Part shown: positions 39,716 through 41,848 of the stretch, piece by piece
Position numbering within the stretch: the first letter of the stretch is position 1
Layout of the letters: each line of letters starts with the position of its first letter
NCBI RefSeq assembly: GCF_001552155.1
Contig: NZ_BCQQ01000055.1
Location: forward strand, 1 to 41,848
DNA: 41,848 nucleotides
Direction of reading: 5' to 3'
Origin: Actinomadura formosensis NBRC 14204
Lineage (GTDB): Bacteria; Actinomycetota; Actinomycetes; Streptosporangiales; Streptosporangiaceae
Notes under the pieces: generated by a model
The model's database searches: none
Seen by the model: the letters and a program-made list of their open reading frames with translations, nothing else
What the model was told of the DNA's origin: nothing
Position numbers and translations under genes: made by a program

Positions 39716-40220
39716 GGCGTGTCCGAGATCGGGAGCCGCCGTCCGAGCCCGCCTTCGTCTGGACCTGCTGTCCCTGCGGCGAGACGGCGTACCATTCGGC
39801 GCCGAACTGGGTGAGTCCCTGGCCGCGGGTTTCGCCGCTCCCGGTATCGCCTTGGTAGTAGTACAGCGGGTGGCCCGCGTAGACCAGTTGCCGAGGCCCG
39901 CTGGAGCGGGCGATCGTGGAGATCTGGGCCGCCTGCGCCGCACCGGCCGCGCTCGGCGGGCCCTGGGTGGTCGCCGGGGGCCAGATGCTCGCGCACGCAC
40001 CGGAACAGGCCGACAGGTTCGGCGGGTCGGCGACGAACAGGTACAGGGTGCGTCCTCTGCCGTTCACCAGGATCTCTCCGAGCGGTGACTGGGCCGAGCG
40101 GATCTGCGTGCGGCCGGGATGCAGCGAGTTCGTCGCGGTCGTGCAACCGGTGACCGGCAACACCACCACCAGGATCCCGGACAGCACCCCCGGGAGCCGG
40201 GACGGCCGAGGGCGGCGCAT
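39699..40220 (-). CDS. Lipoprotein with Yx(FWY)xxD motif (COG4315), copy 2
   Basis: 173 residues. Signal peptide with lipobox LPVTGC, C26 the lipidated residue. Two COG4315 (Lipoprotein_15) repeats: the first has GRTLYLFVADPPNLSACSGACASIWPP, the second YAGHPLYYYQGDTGSGETRGQGL and ending FGAEWYAVSPQGQ. The CxxxC pair in SACSGAC could hold a disulfide or metal. Function is not known for the family. The ATG follows the upstream paralogue stop by one base. Confidence 0.9.
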   Translation of the reverse strand: MRRPRPSRLPGVLSGILVVVLPVTGCTTATNSLHPGRTQIRSAQSPLGEILVNGRGRTLYLFVADPPNLSACSGACASIWPPATTQGPPSAAGAAQAAQISTIARSSGPRQLVYAGHPLYYYQGDTGSGETRGQGLTQFGAEWYAVSPQGQQVQTKAGSDGGSRSRTRRDRRA

Positions 40221-40221
40221 G

Positions 40222-40803
40222 TCAGTAGCCGCCCATTTGGACCTTGTTGCCGGACGAGGACACCACGTACCACGCGGCGCCGAACTGGTTGAGACCCTCG
40301 CCCTTGGCGCTGCCGCTGGTGGTGCCGTCGGGCGCGTAGTAGTACAGCGGATGCCCGGCGTAGGTGACCTCCGTCGTGCCGTCGCTCCTGCTGGTGGTGC
40401 CCAGCAGCGACGCGTTCGCCCCCGAGCCCGCCTTCGGCTTGGCGCCGGTGGTGACCGGCGGCCACACCCCCGCGCACGCTCCGGAGCAGGAGGACTTGCC
40501 TCCCGTGTCCTTCTCGAACAGGTAGACCGTCCGGCCCTCGCCGTCGACCAGGACCTGCCCCAGTTTCCCCACGGTCGCCGTCTTGATCGTTTCGCTGGAC
40601 GCGGTGCCGCCGGTGGGGGCCGACGTTTTCGGCGTCGTCGACTGGCCGGCCGTTCCTCCGCCTCCCCCGCCGCATGCGGTGACCGCGGCGGCCATGGCCA
40701 CCAGGGCCGCCGCGGGCGCCGCCATCCGCGGTCCGGGGCGCCGTCGCGGCGGGAGAACCGGATCGGATGATCGAATCGTGCTGGTCGGGCTCGCTTGAGA
40801 CAT
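40222..40803 (-). CDS. Lipoprotein with Yx(FWY)xxD motif (COG4315), copy 1
   Basis: 193 residues. Lipobox AVTAC with C44, then a Gly run and Thr/Ser-rich spacer. COG4315 repeats: GRTVYLFEKDTGGKSSCSGACAGVWPP, and YAGHPLYYYAPDGTTSGSAKGEGLNQFGAAWYVV. It is a tandem paralogue of the next gene. ATG 40803 follows GGGAAGGA. Upstream (40848-40853) the minus strand has a GGGTAT -10-like box with a 17-base-distant GGGT, a weaker SigB-like candidate. Confidence 0.9.
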   Translation of the reverse strand: MSQASPTSTIRSSDPVLPPRRRPGPRMAAPAAALVAMAAAVTACGGGGGGTAGQSTTPKTSAPTGGTASSETIKTATVGKLGQVLVDGEGRTVYLFEKDTGGKSSCSGACAGVWPPVTTGAKPKAGSGANASLLGTTSRSDGTTEVTYAGHPLYYYAPDGTTSGSAKGEGLNQFGAAWYVVSSSGNKVQMGGY

Positions 40804-40943
40804 CGCACAACGTCCTTCCCCCGAAGGGCGTGGTACCGGCCGGCCCGATACCCCTTCCTCGGCGCCGCCTACCCCCGCGATCGGTGTGCGAACTGCCTCC
40901 ATCCCAACCGTGACCTGCTCTTTCCCCTTCCGCGTGATGGTGG

Positions 40944-41848
40944 TCAGGTGAGGGAACGTGCCGCGTCGACGACCGCGTCCTTGACCGTGTCCGGGTCCGC
41001 CGGCGTCCACTCGGTGGACTCCGCGTCGTAGGGTGCGGCGAGGCCGGCGGCCTCCACGCGCTTGGCGTTGCTGTGGTAGACCCGGATCTTCTCCTGCGCC
41101 GGCGCGATCGGGTCCGCCACCTTGTCCGGGTTGCCGAAGTCCGGGTTGGGCACGGTGAGGTGCTTGGTCGGGTCCCAGTCGTAGCGGTCGAAGGCGTGGG
41201 TCTTCCAGGACGTGAACTTGACCGTGTAGTCGGCGGACTTCGGGACGGGGGTGGCCGTCACGACGACGTTCGACTTCAGGCCGAACGTGTGCAGGGACAT
41301 CAGCACGTCCAGTTCGTCGGGATCGGCCAGGCCCAGGGCGGCCTTGGCCTGCACGCTCAGCGGAACGCTGACCGACTGCCCGGTGAACTCCATCGGGATG
41401 GGGGAGGTGCCGTCCCAGGCCGGGAAGCCCGGCATCTTCTTGATCCGGGGCAGCACCCCGACCCACTTGTCGCCGCCCTTGAGCTTGGCCTTGCGCTCGG
41501 TCAGCAGGATCGGCCGGACCTCGCTGCGCAGGTGCTCGACGACGAAGCTCAGCTTCTCCACCCGGGCGTGCGGGAACGTCAGCTTGGCCCCCTTGCCGTC
41601 CAGCCAGTGCAGCAGCATCAGGGCGGAGAGCGAGTCGCTCTGCTTCTTCTTGATCAGGCCGGCCAGGCGGCGGTACCAGGCCGCCACCTCGGCCGGTGTG
41701 TACGGGCTCAGCTCGTCGTCGGAGGCGGCCCCGGCGGGCTTCGGCCGCCCCGCGAGCGGGATGCCGAGGGCGCCCGAGCCGGCGGTGACCGGGCCGGCCG
41801 GCAGCGCTCCCGCGCCGTCGCCGGCCAGCGCCCGGGCCGGCAGCGGGG
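40944..41848 (-). CDS. Unrecognised protein, 5' end beyond the right edge
   Basis: At least 301 residues, reading on past the window edge with an Ala/Gly/Pro-rich stretch (PLPARALAGDGAGALPAG, LGIPLAGRPKPAGAASDDEL), then a soluble C-terminal region starting YTPAEVAAWYRRLAGLIKKK. Later parts contain ALMLLHWLDGKGA, KKMPGFPAWDGTSPIPMEF and a distinctive WKTHAFDRYDWDPTKHLTVP. There are no Cys or membrane segments in the visible part. The family was not recognised. It lies 140 bases upstream of the lipoprotein genes on the same strand and may begin the unit or be separate. Confidence 0.7.
   Translation of the reverse strand, partial: PLPARALAGDGAGALPAGPVTAGSGALGIPLAGRPKPAGAASDDELSPYTPAEVAAWYRRLAGLIKKKQSDSLSALMLLHWLDGKGAKLTFPHARVEKLSFVVEHLRSEVRPILLTERKAKLKGGDKWVGVLPRIKKMPGFPAWDGTSPIPMEFTGQSVSVPLSVQAKAALGLADPDELDVLMSLHTFGLKSNVVVTATPVPKSADYTVKFTSWKTHAFDRYDWDPTKHLTVPNPDFGNPDKVADPIAPAQEKIRVYHSNAKRVEAAGLAAPYDAESTEWTPADPDTVKDAVVDAARSLT

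Overview
This window is chromosomal DNA of a high-GC actinomycete. The evidence is strongly G/C-biased third codon positions, frequent GTG/TTG starts, AGGAGG-type ribosome sites, many candidate leaderless promoters, and actinobacterial families such as the PF04672 methyltransferase, XRE-DUF5753 regulators and PucR. Gene content suggests Streptosporangiales/Thermomonosporaceae (Actinomadura-like) or a relative; that is inference. No rRNA, tRNA, CRISPR array, transposase or integrase was seen.

Layout. 1-2.1 kb: a shortened cytochrome P450 running off the left edge, a degraded patch, and a KstR-like TetR regulator. 2.2-6.3 kb: a LysE exporter, then a compact TetR / MelB-type MFS / sphingosine-1-phosphate-lyase-like operon with a palindrome over its promoter. 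6.3-11 kb: a DD-carboxypeptidase with a very long disordered N-terminus, divergent from an ECF sigma factor and an LCP cell-wall protein with an anti-sigma-like N-terminus, then a CBS-domain protein. 11-15.7 kb: a PLP lyase and an ABC exporter diverging from a textbook MerR-type operator, a quinone-oxidoreductase-like gene, and a ribbon-helix-helix regulator followed by a broken SRPBCC gene. 16-19.8 kb: a membrane protein, an AHSA1-type SRPBCC protein, and a near-identical tandem pair of GvpZ-like SRPBCC proteins ending at a strong hairpin. 20-26.4 kb: an HTH/BpsA-like aminopropyltransferase fusion, an SDR pair (one lacking catalytic residues) divergent from a PucR regulator, and a PF04672 methyltransferase with an XRE regulator.

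26.6-33.8 kb is the clearest pathway: a hopanoid operon hpnC-hpnD-hpnE-polyprenyl synthase-shc-(ispH-like stub)-hpnH. It would take prenyl diphosphates through presqualene diphosphate and hydroxysqualene to squalene, cyclise that to hopene, and add adenosine. Most junctions are 4-nt ATGA overlaps. 33.9-41.8 kb: a KimA-like permease; a rhodanese/NTF2-like pair divergent from a large HTH-first LuxR ATPase regulator; and a leftward group of two tandem Yx(FWY)xxD lipoproteins, a four-helix membrane protein and an unrecognised protein cut by the right edge.

Best candidates for something undescribed: the TetR/MFS/S1P-lyase-like operon, the tandem GvpZ-like proteins without gas-vesicle genes, the BpsA-like fusion with an unassigned C-terminal domain, the pseudo-SDR/SDR pair, the ECF-LCP pair, and the ispH-like stub preserved inside the hopanoid operon.
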